Shown: positions 13,770 to 22,191 of the stretch, one piece after another | Numbering within the stretch: the stretch's first letter is position 1 | Layout of the letters: every line of letters starts with the position of its first letter | Translations under genes and position numbers: made by a program | Notes under the pieces: generated by a model | Databases searched by the model: none | The model's input: only the letters and a program-made list of their open reading frames with translations | What the model was told of the DNA's origin: nothing | Origin: Acidimicrobiales bacterium | Lineage (GTDB): Bacteria > Actinomycetota > Acidimicrobiia > Acidimicrobiales > SZUA-35 | Length of the DNA: 64,000 nucleotides | Assembly (NCBI GenBank): GCA_028285495.1 | Contig: JANQPB010000031.1 | Coordinates: 1-64,000 of the forward strand | Direction: 5' to 3'

Positions 13770-15750
13770 CGATCGTGATCACCTTCTTCATCCACGCCAG
13801 ACCGATCAGCCCGCTGACCACGGCGAGGCCGATGAGGACGAGGCCGATCGTCCGGCTGAACAGCACCCCGACGTACGAGGGGTTCATGACCCACATCACC
13901 ACGCCGAGCCCGGGGGGCAGCATGGCGAGGATGGCGGCGGAGACCCGGCCCTCGGCGGTGAGTGCGTTGACCTCCCGCTTGAGCCGCTCCCGCTGGATCA
14001 TCGTGTCGGCGACGGTCAGCAGGACCTCGGCCAGGTTGCCGCCGACCTCCCGCTGGATGCCGATGGCCATCACCGCCCAGGCGAAGTCGCCCGAGTCGAG
14101 CCGCTCGGCGATGTTGGCGAGCGCCTCGTCGAGCTCGCGACCCAGCTGGGCCTCGGTCATCGCCCGGCGCAGCTCGTGGCCCATCGGGTCGTCGATCTCG
14201 TGTGAGACGGCGTCGACGCCCTGCGGCAGCGAGTAGCCGGCCCGGAGCGTGCCGGCCAGCAGCTGGAGCGTGTCGGGGAGCTGGGCCTCGAAGGCCTTGA
14301 GCCGGCGGCGGGCGGCCAGCTGGAGGGCGGAGTAGCCGATACCGACGGCGACAAGGCCGAGCAGCACGGCGACGAAGAGGCTGCCGGTGGCGACCAGGCC
14401 GCCGGCGGTGGCGGCGACGACGCCGATCGACAGGAAGAACATGGCTTCGCCGGCCCGGATCGGCACGTTGGCCCGCTCGAGCATCTCCTCGACACGGGTG
14501 AGGAAGCCGCGGCGCTCGGCGAAGCTCTCGGTCATCGCCACCGCCCGCTGGATGAGGGCGGTCTGGACCAACATCTCCTGGACCTCGGCGTCGTCGAGAT
14601 CGGCCGTGTCCTGGTCGGCGTAGCGGGCCAGGACCTTGTCGAGCGAGCTCTCGCCGCCGGCGTACATCGAGGCGAGCGCCCAGAGGGCACCCGAGATGGC
14701 GACGAAGGCCAGCGCGATGGAGAGGTAGAGGACGATCGAGTGGCCGAAGAGGCCGCCGTCGTCGGCCAGCGCGGCCTCGTTGGCCACGAGCTGGAGGACG
14801 TTGCTGGTGTCGACGCCGGCCGGGTACGAGTAGGCCAGCGTCTCGTCGCCGACGGTCAGCACCACGTCCGGTCGTTCGCCGGTCTCGATCGTCGACGGGT
14901 AGGTGACGACGAGGCGGTCGGCGGCGAGCTCGGTGGCCAGGCCGACCCGGGCCGCCACCGCCTCGACGTCGGCCGTCAGGCTCGCGCCACCGGTCCGTTG
15001 GGCCAGGCGGGCCAGGCCGTCCGGGGTCGTGCCGACGGTGACCGAGACGAGCTGGGCGCCCTGCTGGAGCAGGACGGTCTCGGCCTGGGCGACGGTCCCG
15101 ACCGAGGCGGTGTCGACACCGGCGGTCAGCACGACGACGGTGCGGACCACGTCGGTGCGGTCGCTGAAGCTGGCCCCGGCCAGTATCACGGCGTCGATCA
15201 GGGCCGAGCCCTGCTCGGCGGCCAGAGCCCGCAGCTCGTCGACCGGCTTGTCGACCTCGGTGGTCAGGCGGGTCACGAGCGAGGCCTCGGCCCCGGCCGA
15301 GACGGCGCCGACCCGAACGTCGCCGTCGAGCGATGCGACCTCGGCGTCGATGGCACCGACCAGCTCGCTGAGGACGCCGCTCGACACCGTGCGGCTGTCG
15401 ATGTCGACCACGTACACGATCTCGGTCCGGCGGCCCTCGGCCCTGGTCGAGGAGGTCGACGAGAGCAGCTCCTCGCCGTTCTCGACGACCGCCACCTCGT
15501 CCGGGGCGGTGTCGGCGGTGAAGAGCAGGGTCTCGACCTCGTCGCCGACGGCGTCGACGGCGACCACCCGGGAGGCGACCGCGACGGCGTCGGCGTCGGC
15601 GGTGCTGTCGGCGCCGGCGGCGGTGCTGTCGGCCCCGGCGGGCATGCCGGGAGCGACCGCGACCAGCGCGGCCAGGACCAGCCCGACCAGGAGGACGCGG
15701 GCGGGCAACGGGGCCGACCGGTCGGCCCCGGAGGACCGGGAGCCCATCAC
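13762..15750 (-). CDS. tadB: TadB with fused N-terminal extracytoplasmic VWA-like domain
   Basis: The last 173 residues (from QLPDTLQLLAG at 490) are the T2SS F domain of TadB with flanking membrane helices. Ahead of it, residues 16-40 form a signal-like helix, about 60-300 form an extracytoplasmic domain with the alternating pattern of a von Willebrand A fold, and about 333-362 cross the membrane. The expected MIDAS Asp-x-Ser-x-Ser is replaced by DIDSR (116-120), so metal-dependent ligand binding is doubtful. Usual TadB proteins are about 300 residues; this one is 662. GTG 15750 precedes an ATG by one codon. It follows cpaF with almost no gap. Confidence 0.88.
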   Translation of the reverse strand: MMGSRSSGADRSAPLPARVLLVGLVLAALVAVAPGMPAGADSTAAGADSTADADAVAVASRVVAVDAVGDEVETLLFTADTAPDEVAVVENGEELLSSTSSTRAEGRRTEIVYVVDIDSRTVSSGVLSELVGAIDAEVASLDGDVRVGAVSAGAEASLVTRLTTEVDKPVDELRALAAEQGSALIDAVILAGASFSDRTDVVRTVVVLTAGVDTASVGTVAQAETVLLQQGAQLVSVTVGTTPDGLARLAQRTGGASLTADVEAVAARVGLATELAADRLVVTYPSTIETGERPDVVLTVGDETLAYSYPAGVDTSNVLQLVANEAALADDGGLFGHSIVLYLSIALAFVAISGALWALASMYAGGESSLDKVLARYADQDTADLDDAEVQEMLVQTALIQRAVAMTESFAERRGFLTRVEEMLERANVPIRAGEAMFFLSIGVVAATAGGLVATGSLFVAVLLGLVAVGIGYSALQLAARRRLKAFEAQLPDTLQLLAGTLRAGYSLPQGVDAVSHEIDDPMGHELRRAMTEAQLGRELDEALANIAERLDSGDFAWAVMAIGIQREVGGNLAEVLLTVADTMIQRERLKREVNALTAEGRVSAAILAMLPPGLGVVMWVMNPSYVGVLFSRTIGLVLIGLAVVSGLIGLAWMKKVITIDA

Positions 15751-15751
15751 G

Positions 15752-17113
15752 TCACCGCCCTCGCCGCACGGCGTCGGAGACGCCCTGGGGAGCGAACATC
15801 TCGGGGCCGAGCTTGATGCCGTTGTCGGCCAGCTTCTCGGCGAACTTCGGCCGAACGCCGGTCGGCTTCAGCTGACCCCGGTAGCGACCCTGCTCGTCGA
15901 CCCCGGCCCCGAAGTCGAACAGGAAGACGTCCTGGAGGGTGATGATGTCGCCCTCCATGCCGACCACCTCGGACACGTGGGTGATCCGGCGGGTGCCGTC
16001 GCGGAGGCGTTGCAGCTGGACGATGCAGTCGACCGCAGACGAGATCTGTTCCCGGATGGCCCGGACCGGCAGGTCGTAGCCGGCCATGAGGACCAGGGTC
16101 TCCAAGCGGCTCAGCGAGTCTCGGGGATTGTTGGCGTGCAGCGTCGTCAGCGAGCCGTCGTGGCCGGTGTTCATCGCCTGCAACATGTCGAGCGCCTCAC
16201 CGGACCGGCACTCCCCGACCACGATGCGGTCAGGCCGCATGCGGAGGGTGTTCTTGACCAGGTCCCGGATCGTGATCTCGCCCTTGCCCTCGATGTTGGG
16301 GGGGCGGGTCTCGAGCGACAGCACGTGCTCCTGGTTGAGCTGGAGCTCCTTGGCATCCTCGACGGTGACGATCCGTTCGCCGTCGGGGATGAACGACGAC
16401 AGCACGTTCAGGGTGGTCGTCTTACCGGTTCCGGTACCGCCGGAGACGACGACGTTGAGCTTGCCGACGATGCAGGCCTGCAGGAACCGGGCGGCGTGCA
16501 CGCTGAGGGTCCCGAACCGGATCAGGTCGTCGATGCGGAGGGGGTCGGCGGAGAACTTCCTGATGGTGAGGAACGGACCGCCGACCGCGAGGGGCGCCAC
16601 CACGGCGTTGACCCGGGAGCCGTCGGCCAGGCGGGCGTCGCACAGCGGCATCGACTCGTCGATGCGGCGACCGACCTGGGCCACGATCTTGTCGATGATC
16701 CGCCGCAGGTGGAGCTCGTCGGCGAACGTGACGTTCTCGAGGGCCAGCTTGCCGCCCCGCTCGACGAAGATCTGATCCGGACCGTTGCACATGATCTCCG
16801 AGACGTCGTCGTCGCGGAGCAGCTTGTCGATCGGGCCGTAGCCGAGGATGTCGTCGGAGACGTCCTGGATGAGCTGGGACCGCTCGGCCGATGACAGCGG
16901 CGTCCGCTCCTGGGCCAGCGCCGCCTGGAGGGCGTCGTGGACCTTGCGTCGCAGGTCGTCGTCGGTGAGCCGCTTGTCGTAGAGGACCGGGCCGAGCTCC
17001 TCGATCAGCGCGGCGTGGACGCGATGGCGCAGATCGATGAGGGCGGTCGAGCGACCCGCATCACCGGCGGGCCTCGTCTCGGACCCCTCCTGGAGCCTCT
17101 CGTACAGCGACAT
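15752..17113 (-). CDS. cpaF: Tad/Flp pilus assembly ATPase CpaF (TadA)
   Basis: CpaF is the hexameric ATPase that powers Tad pilus assembly or secretion at the TadB/TadC platform. The 453 residues show an N-terminal helical region, then DILGYGPIDKLL and ICNGP-like sequence typical of the family. Walker A is GGTGTGKTT near 245, the Asp box VTVEDAKELQL is near 270, Walker B-type RIVVGECRSGEALDM is near 315, and TLHANNPRDSLSRLE follows. It lies in the operon cpaB-cpaE-cpaF-tadB-tadC. All key residues are present. Confidence 0.96.
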   Translation of the reverse strand: MSLYERLQEGSETRPAGDAGRSTALIDLRHRVHAALIEELGPVLYDKRLTDDDLRRKVHDALQAALAQERTPLSSAERSQLIQDVSDDILGYGPIDKLLRDDDVSEIMCNGPDQIFVERGGKLALENVTFADELHLRRIIDKIVAQVGRRIDESMPLCDARLADGSRVNAVVAPLAVGGPFLTIRKFSADPLRIDDLIRFGTLSVHAARFLQACIVGKLNVVVSGGTGTGKTTTLNVLSSFIPDGERIVTVEDAKELQLNQEHVLSLETRPPNIEGKGEITIRDLVKNTLRMRPDRIVVGECRSGEALDMLQAMNTGHDGSLTTLHANNPRDSLSRLETLVLMAGYDLPVRAIREQISSAVDCIVQLQRLRDGTRRITHVSEVVGMEGDIITLQDVFLFDFGAGVDEQGRYRGQLKPTGVRPKFAEKLADNGIKLGPEMFAPQGVSDAVRRGR

Positions 17114-17145
17114 GATCTAGCCTTTCGTCTCGCCCGGAGGCGTGC

Positions 17146-18435
17146 TCACCCGAAGAACTTGCGTCGGCTGGAGCTGGGGGCCGGTTCGGCTGCGGCCCCG
17201 TCGAGGAACCGCAGGGCCAGCTGCTCGAACGCTCTGGCCGGGCCCGACTTCGGCGCCGACAGCATCACCGGCTGGCCCTTGTTGACGGAGATCGGCACCA
17301 CGACGTCGGACGGCACGTGGGCGGCGGCGGTGACGCCGAGGGTCCGCTCGACCTCCGACACGTTGAGCTTCACCTTAGAATCGGCCCGGTTGAGGACCAG
17401 GTGGAGCCGGTCCTTCGGCACGTTGAGCAGCTGGAGGGTGCTGAGACCGATCTTGACGTTCTTGACGTTGGGGATGTCGAGGCCGGCGACCAGGACGATC
17501 TCCTCCGAGGTGTCGATCACGCTGAGCACGACGTCGTTGAAGAAGGCCGGGAGGTCGACGATGACGTGGCCGGCGAACGACCGCAGGTGGTCGATGAGCT
17601 GGCGCATCTGCTCGCCGGTGACCTGGTCGGCGAACGTCGGCTCGATCGGGGCCGGGAGGACGTAGAGTCCGCTCGGCTCGTGGACCGCCATCAGCCGCTC
17701 GAGCAGCGAGGGGTCGAGGTCGTCGAGCTGGGCGATGGCGTCGGTCACCGTGTGCTGGGGTTGCAGCTTGAGCATCACGGCGACGTCGCCGAACTGCAGG
17801 TGCGAGTCGAGCAGCACCACCGGCTTCTTCGACCGGCGGGCCAGCACGATGCCGAGGTTGGTGGCCGTGACCGACTTGCCCGAACCGCCCTTGGTCGAGA
17901 ACACGCTGATGACCCGACCCTGATCCCATTCACCGGGTTCGGTCGGATCGACGACGTCGGTCCCCACCACGAGTTGCTCGGCGCTCGGCAGCCCATCGGC
18001 CACCCGCTCGACGGTCTCGATCAGCAGCTGCTGGTCGATCGGGGCCGACAGCACGTCCTTGACCCCGGCCCGCAGCGCCTTGTGCAGCAGCTGGGTCGAG
18101 AGCTCGGAGGTGACCAGCACGGTGGCCACGTTCGGGTAGGCCCGACCCCAGCGCTCGACGACGGCCAGATCGGCCGGCTCGGCGCAGGACGGCCCGAGCA
18201 CGACGACGACCGACGACAGGCCGAGCCGCTTCTCCAGCTCGCCCAGCGTCGAGGCGGTCTCGACCGTCCCCTCGAACAGCCCGGCCAGGTAGTCGCTCAC
18301 GGCGTGGTCGCTGTCGACGACGGCCAGTGCGGTGCCACCGACCAGCCGGTGCTCCGGTTCGTAGCCCTTGGGGTCGACAGAGCTCTCGGCGTCGATGGAG
18401 TCGAAGTTCAGGAAGTCGAACTCCTCTGCCATCAC
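17146..18435 (-). CDS. cpaE: CpaE/TadZ-like localisation ATPase with pseudo-receiver domain
   Basis: CpaE/TadZ proteins are MinD/ParA-like ATPases that place Tad pilus machines at the pole. Residues about 34-146 have a receiver fold, but where the phospho-Asp should be the sequence reads VVVVLGP, so it is a pseudo-receiver. The ATPase has the deviant Walker A TKGGSGKSV (181-189), then LLDSHLQFGDVA and VIVDLPAFF. The last residues are basic (SSRRKFFG). GTG 18435 is followed at once by ATG, and either may start. The start overlaps the cpaB stop by 4 bp. Confidence 0.92.
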   Translation of the reverse strand: MMAEEFDFLNFDSIDAESSVDPKGYEPEHRLVGGTALAVVDSDHAVSDYLAGLFEGTVETASTLGELEKRLGLSSVVVVLGPSCAEPADLAVVERWGRAYPNVATVLVTSELSTQLLHKALRAGVKDVLSAPIDQQLLIETVERVADGLPSAEQLVVGTDVVDPTEPGEWDQGRVISVFSTKGGSGKSVTATNLGIVLARRSKKPVVLLDSHLQFGDVAVMLKLQPQHTVTDAIAQLDDLDPSLLERLMAVHEPSGLYVLPAPIEPTFADQVTGEQMRQLIDHLRSFAGHVIVDLPAFFNDVVLSVIDTSEEIVLVAGLDIPNVKNVKIGLSTLQLLNVPKDRLHLVLNRADSKVKLNVSEVERTLGVTAAAHVPSDVVVPISVNKGQPVMLSAPKSGPARAFEQLALRFLDGAAAEPAPSSSRRKFFG

Positions 18436-19577
18436 TGACCCTCGGGTTCGGTTGTGGTCGTCGTACCGTCCTCGGCGCCGGTCTCGCCGTCCGGCGAGGT
18501 CGTGGTCGTGGTCTCCTGACGACCCTCGTTCGATCCGCTCGACGAGGTGGTGGCATCGCTCGACGTGGTGTCACCGTCGTCGGCGCCGCCGCTCGGGGTC
18601 GACCCGATGCGTCCGTCCCCGTCGACGACATCGTCGGTGAAGGCGAGATCGTCGGCCGCTGCGCCGGGGTCGACCACGCCGTCGTAGCCGTCGTAGGGGG
18701 TGAGGGTGCCGTCCGACTCGCCCGGCAGGACCTGGGTGGTCGGATCGAGGGGCAACAGCGGCCGGGGCTCGTAGTCGTCCGGTACCAGCGACAGGTAGAT
18801 GTTGTCGCGACCGACGTCGAGGATGACCTGGACGGCCTCCGGCGGGACGGCGAGGGTGATCAGGCCGCGATTGGCCTGGGCCTCGGCCGTGGCCTGCTCG
18901 CCGTCGGCCCGCTGCCCGATGTCGGGAACGAGGTCGGTGCCGACCGCCAGCACCTCGGCCTTCTGGTAGACGACCCGGGACTCGACCGGGTAGAGGTCGG
19001 TCAGGATCGGCCGGATGGCGTCGTTCTCCTCGAGGTTGGCGGCCAGCTGGGCCAGCGCCTGGGGGGTGACGTCGATGGGCGGGTCCTCCTCGAAGAACGG
19101 GGTGTCCCACTCCCGCTCGACGAGGACGTTCACGAAGTCACCCGGTTCGATCAGGTAGGCGGCACCCCTGGCCTGGTCGACGGTGAAGGTGACGGTGACG
19201 AGGCCGCGGTCCTCGAGCCGGTCGGTGATGCCGGTGTCGACCACGGTCGGCGACACGAACGTGCCGGTGACAACGGTCAGGTCGACCGGGAGGTCGGTGA
19301 CGGCGACGAGCCCACCGAGCTCGGCCATCGGGTCGATGACGGCGGTGGCCGGACGGAACCGCTGCGGGGTCTCCTCGATGCCGATGAGCCCCTGCTCGAC
19401 GGCGGTCTCGACCGGGGTCCCCTTCGGGATCGGCTGCTTGACGACCCAGATCTGGACCGGGGCGGCCGCCTCGTCCGCGTTGGTCTCGGCGTTGCGAACG
19501 TAGCTCAGCAGGCCGACTGCAGCGACGGCGCCGATCACGATCGCCATGATGAGGATGACCGTCCGTCGTGTGTTCAC
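18432..19577 (-). CDS. cpaB: Flp pilus assembly protein CpaB (RcpC/SAF domain)
   Basis: CpaB is a membrane-anchored periplasmic-side protein needed for Tad pilus biogenesis. The GTG at 19577 gives 381 residues and has AGGAG 7 nt upstream; a longer frame to 19643 lacks support. A membrane helix (about 6-25) is followed by the SAF-like domain with VVKQPIPKGTPV and RFRPATAV, then the RcpC region with TVTFTVDQARGAAYLIEPGDFVNV. The C-terminal 60 residues are Ser/Thr/Asp/Glu-rich, with runs of threonine, and look disordered and possibly glycosylated. It is the first gene of the Tad operon. Confidence 0.9.
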   Translation of the reverse strand: MNTRRTVILIMAIVIGAVAAVGLLSYVRNAETNADEAAAPVQIWVVKQPIPKGTPVETAVEQGLIGIEETPQRFRPATAVIDPMAELGGLVAVTDLPVDLTVVTGTFVSPTVVDTGITDRLEDRGLVTVTFTVDQARGAAYLIEPGDFVNVLVEREWDTPFFEEDPPIDVTPQALAQLAANLEENDAIRPILTDLYPVESRVVYQKAEVLAVGTDLVPDIGQRADGEQATAEAQANRGLITLAVPPEAVQVILDVGRDNIYLSLVPDDYEPRPLLPLDPTTQVLPGESDGTLTPYDGYDGVVDPGAAADDLAFTDDVVDGDGRIGSTPSGGADDGDTTSSDATTSSSGSNEGRQETTTTTSPDGETGAEDGTTTTTEPEGQ

Positions 19578-19733
19578 GACACTCTCCTGGGTCAGCGCAG
19601 ACCCGAGCCTGCGCACTGGTACTACGAAGACTGTCGGCCACAACTCGCCGCCCTCTTAGCACTTCGCCGAAACCCGATGGAGATCCTTGGACGGTCGACG
19701 GCCGCCGGCGACCCGGAGGCGGGCGCCAAAACG

Positions 19734-19766
19734 ACCGAACCACCGGCCCGAGGCCGGTGGTTCGGT
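19734..19766 (-). terminator. Intrinsic terminator of rpsA
   Basis: A perfect 15-bp stem, 19734-19748 pairing with 19752-19766 around a CGA loop, lies 27 bp past the rpsA stop. On the minus strand it is followed directly by CGTTTTGG. It also separates rpsA from the Tad operon promoter region. Confidence 0.85.
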
Positions 19767-19792
19767 GTCGAAGGGCTCGGTCGTCCGGGCGC

Positions 19793-21157
19793 TCAGGCCT
19801 CGTCGGCGGCGGCCGCCTCCGCAGGGGCCTCGCCGGCCTCGGCCGGGTTCTCGAGCTCCTCGTAGTACTCGGCCCAGGCGGCCTCGGTGGCCGGGTCGAC
19901 GTCGGTCGGGCCGATGTAGTTGCCCTCGTCGTCGAAGGCGTGCTCGCCGAAGTGCTCCTGGTACTCCTGGGCGACGACGCCACCCTCGGCGGCCTGCTTG
20001 ATCGACAGGCTGATCCGGCGGCGCTGCAGGTCGATGTCGATGATCTTGACCCACAGCTCCTCGCCGGGGGTGACCACCTGCTCGGGCAGGTCGATGTGGT
20101 GGGCCGACATCTCGGAGATGTGGACCAGGCCCTCGATGCCGTCGCCGACCTGCACGAAGGCGCCGAACGGCACCAGCTTCGTGACCCGGCCGTAGACCAG
20201 CTCGCCGACCCGGTGGGTCGAGGCGAACTCCTGCCACGGATCCTGCTGGGTCGCCTTGAGCGACAGGCTGATCCGCTCGCGGCTGAGATCGACCTCGAGC
20301 ACCTGGACGGTGACCTCGTCGCCGACGGCGACGACCGAGCCGGGGTGATCGACGTGCTTCCAGGACAGCTCGGACACGTGGATGAGGCCGTCCATGCCGC
20401 CGAGATCGACGAAGGCGCCGAAGTTGACGACCGAGGAGACGGTGCCGGACCGGACTTCGCCAGGGGTGAGGTTGGCCAGGAAGTCCTCGCGCTGCTCCTT
20501 CTGGGTCTCCTCCAGGTAGGCCCGGCGGGACAGCACCACGTTGTTGCGGTTCTTGTCGAGCTCGATGATCTTGGCCTCGAGCGACCGACCGATGTAGGGC
20601 TGCAGGTCGCGGACCCGGCGCAGCTCGACCAGCGAGGCCGGGAGGAAGCCGCGGAGCCCGATGTCGAGGATCAGGCCGCCCTTGACCACCTCGATGACCG
20701 GGCCGGAGACGACGCCGTCGCCCTCCTTGATCGACTCGATCTGGCCCCAGGCCCGCTCGTACTGCGCCCGCTTCTTCGACAGGAGCAGCCGGCCCTCCTT
20801 GTCCTCCTTCTGGAGGACGAGGGCCTCGACCTCGTCGCCGATCGAGACGATCTCGCCCGGGTCGACGTCGTTGCGGATGGACAGCTCGCGGGACGGGATG
20901 ACGCCCTCGCTCTTGTAGCCGATGTCGACGAGGACCTCGTCGCGGTCGACCCGGACCACCGTGCCGTTGACCAACTGGCCGTCGTCGACCATGACCATGG
21001 ACGCGGCGTAGGCGTCGTCCAGCGAGCCCTCGAGGTCGTTGTCGATGATCTGACGGGGAACGTACTCGTCGGTTCCGTTGGGGAGTTGGTCGTTCGGAGC
21101 GTCGTCGCTCATGGTGTTGGCACTCGGATCGGTGGTGGGCAGCTCGGTCGTTGACAC
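19793..21157 (-). CDS. rpsA: 30S ribosomal protein S1
   Basis: S1 binds mRNA on the small subunit. This 454-residue form has four S1 OB-fold repeats, with motifs such as VDIGYKSEGVIPS, LDIGLRGFLPAS, VNFGAFVDLGGMDGLIHVSEL and PFGAFVQVGDGIEGLVHISEM. The last two carry the residues that mark an RNA-binding S1 fold. Four domains rather than six is normal for actinobacteria. The tail is Ala/Glu-rich. The start is taken as GTG 21157; an in-frame ATG at 21112 (MSDDAP) is the more family-like start. Neither has a clear ribosome binding site. A TACGCT box near 21255 may be its promoter. Confidence 0.95.
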   Translation of the reverse strand: MSTTELPTTDPSANTMSDDAPNDQLPNGTDEYVPRQIIDNDLEGSLDDAYAASMVMVDDGQLVNGTVVRVDRDEVLVDIGYKSEGVIPSRELSIRNDVDPGEIVSIGDEVEALVLQKEDKEGRLLLSKKRAQYERAWGQIESIKEGDGVVSGPVIEVVKGGLILDIGLRGFLPASLVELRRVRDLQPYIGRSLEAKIIELDKNRNNVVLSRRAYLEETQKEQREDFLANLTPGEVRSGTVSSVVNFGAFVDLGGMDGLIHVSELSWKHVDHPGSVVAVGDEVTVQVLEVDLSRERISLSLKATQQDPWQEFASTHRVGELVYGRVTKLVPFGAFVQVGDGIEGLVHISEMSAHHIDLPEQVVTPGEELWVKIIDIDLQRRRISLSIKQAAEGGVVAQEYQEHFGEHAFDDEGNYIGPTDVDPATEAAWAEYYEELENPAEAGEAPAEAAAADEA

Positions 21158-21225
21158 GGAAGGGGAAACGCTTTCTCAACGCCTTTCGTCTCTCCTCTGG
21201 CCCGTTGGAGCGAGGACAGCAAAAG

Positions 21226-21284
21226 GGGGCGGGACTTTCCCGACCACGTTCAAGCGTATCCCTGTCGCTGGGCAAACCCGCCCC
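21226..21284 (-). promoter_or_regulatory. Wide inverted repeat between the methyltransferase gene and rpsA
   Basis: GGGGCGGG at 21226-21233 and CCCGCCCC at 21277-21284 are perfect 8-bp complements. They begin 4 bp after the methyltransferase stop and, on the minus strand, end just before TTTT. The 43-nt loop holds a TACGCT -10-like box. It could be a terminator for the upstream gene or an operator flanking the rpsA promoter. The sequence alone does not decide. Confidence 0.35.
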
Positions 21285-21287
21285 TTG

Positions 21288-22085
21288 TCACGCCCCTCGC
21301 CGGGCCACCAGCAGGAATTCCGGCGTGTCGATGCCCGGCGGGGCCGGCCGGTACCGGCCCGGGGTCACGCTGCTGACCGAAACCGGCTCCAGACCGGCCG
21401 CCCGGGCCAGCAGGCGCAGCTCCCGCGGGGTGTAACACGTGGTCCACAGGCGGGCATCCCGCACCTCTCCGGCGGGGTTGCGGACCGACGTCGGCTCCTC
21501 GTTGACCCCGAGGTCGGCGTCGAAGTGGTCGTGGTCCTCCTGATGCCGCAGCTGGAAGTAGGCCGAGAAGGCCGAGACCACCACCGCCCCACCCGGTCGG
21601 ACGGCCCCGGCCATGCCGGCCAGCACCGGCTCGTCGAGCTCCATCGCCGGCAGCAGGCCGGTGTCGGCGCCGGGACCGGCGGTCAGCCCGAACGCCCCCT
21701 GACAGAGCGACAGCACGAGGTCGAACCGCTCGACCAGGTCGCCCCGCTCGCCGAGACCCCTGGCGTCGGCCACCTCGAACCTGGCCCGGTCGAGGCCCTC
21801 GTGGTCGGCGGCCTCCGTCGCCAGGTCGACGAAGCGGCGGCTGATGTCGAGGCCGACGACCGGGTGGCCACGGCGGGCCAGTTCCAGTGCGTGGCGACCG
21901 GGGCCGCAGCCGACGTCCAGGACCGAGGCCCCGGGGGCGAGGCCGGCGAGGTCGACGACGGCGTCGACCTCGCCGATGGTGCCCCGGGTGAACGAGTAGC
22001 GGAGATACGCCTCGCCGAGGTGCTCGGCCACCGGTTCGAACCAGTGCGGCCGGCCAGCGGGCGATCCGGGGGCATCCGGCGTCAT
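21288..22085 (-). CDS. Class I SAM-dependent methyltransferase
   Basis: A 265-residue methyltransferase of unknown substrate. Motif I is SVLDVGCGPGRHALEL (about residues 54-69), motif II ends in VVGLDISRRFVDLA, and motif III-like sequence is VADARGLGE with FDLVLSLCQGAFGLT. The C-terminal part has TCYTPRELRLLARAAGLEPV, the usual cap before the last strands. It lies between polA and rpsA on the same strand, with about 100 bp to polA. Context gives no substrate. Confidence 0.88.
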   Translation of the reverse strand: MTPDAPGSPAGRPHWFEPVAEHLGEAYLRYSFTRGTIGEVDAVVDLAGLAPGASVLDVGCGPGRHALELARRGHPVVGLDISRRFVDLATEAADHEGLDRARFEVADARGLGERGDLVERFDLVLSLCQGAFGLTAGPGADTGLLPAMELDEPVLAGMAGAVRPGGAVVVSAFSAYFQLRHQEDHDHFDADLGVNEEPTSVRNPAGEVRDARLWTTCYTPRELRLLARAAGLEPVSVSSVTPGRYRPAPPGIDTPEFLLVARRGA

Positions 22086-22191
22086 CGTCGTCGGCCGTCT
22101 GGCGGTCGCTCACGATGCCGACCAGGAGGCGACGGTCGAACCGCCCACTCGCCCGGCCGCGGGATCGGGCGAGATCGTCGTGCCGGTCCGA

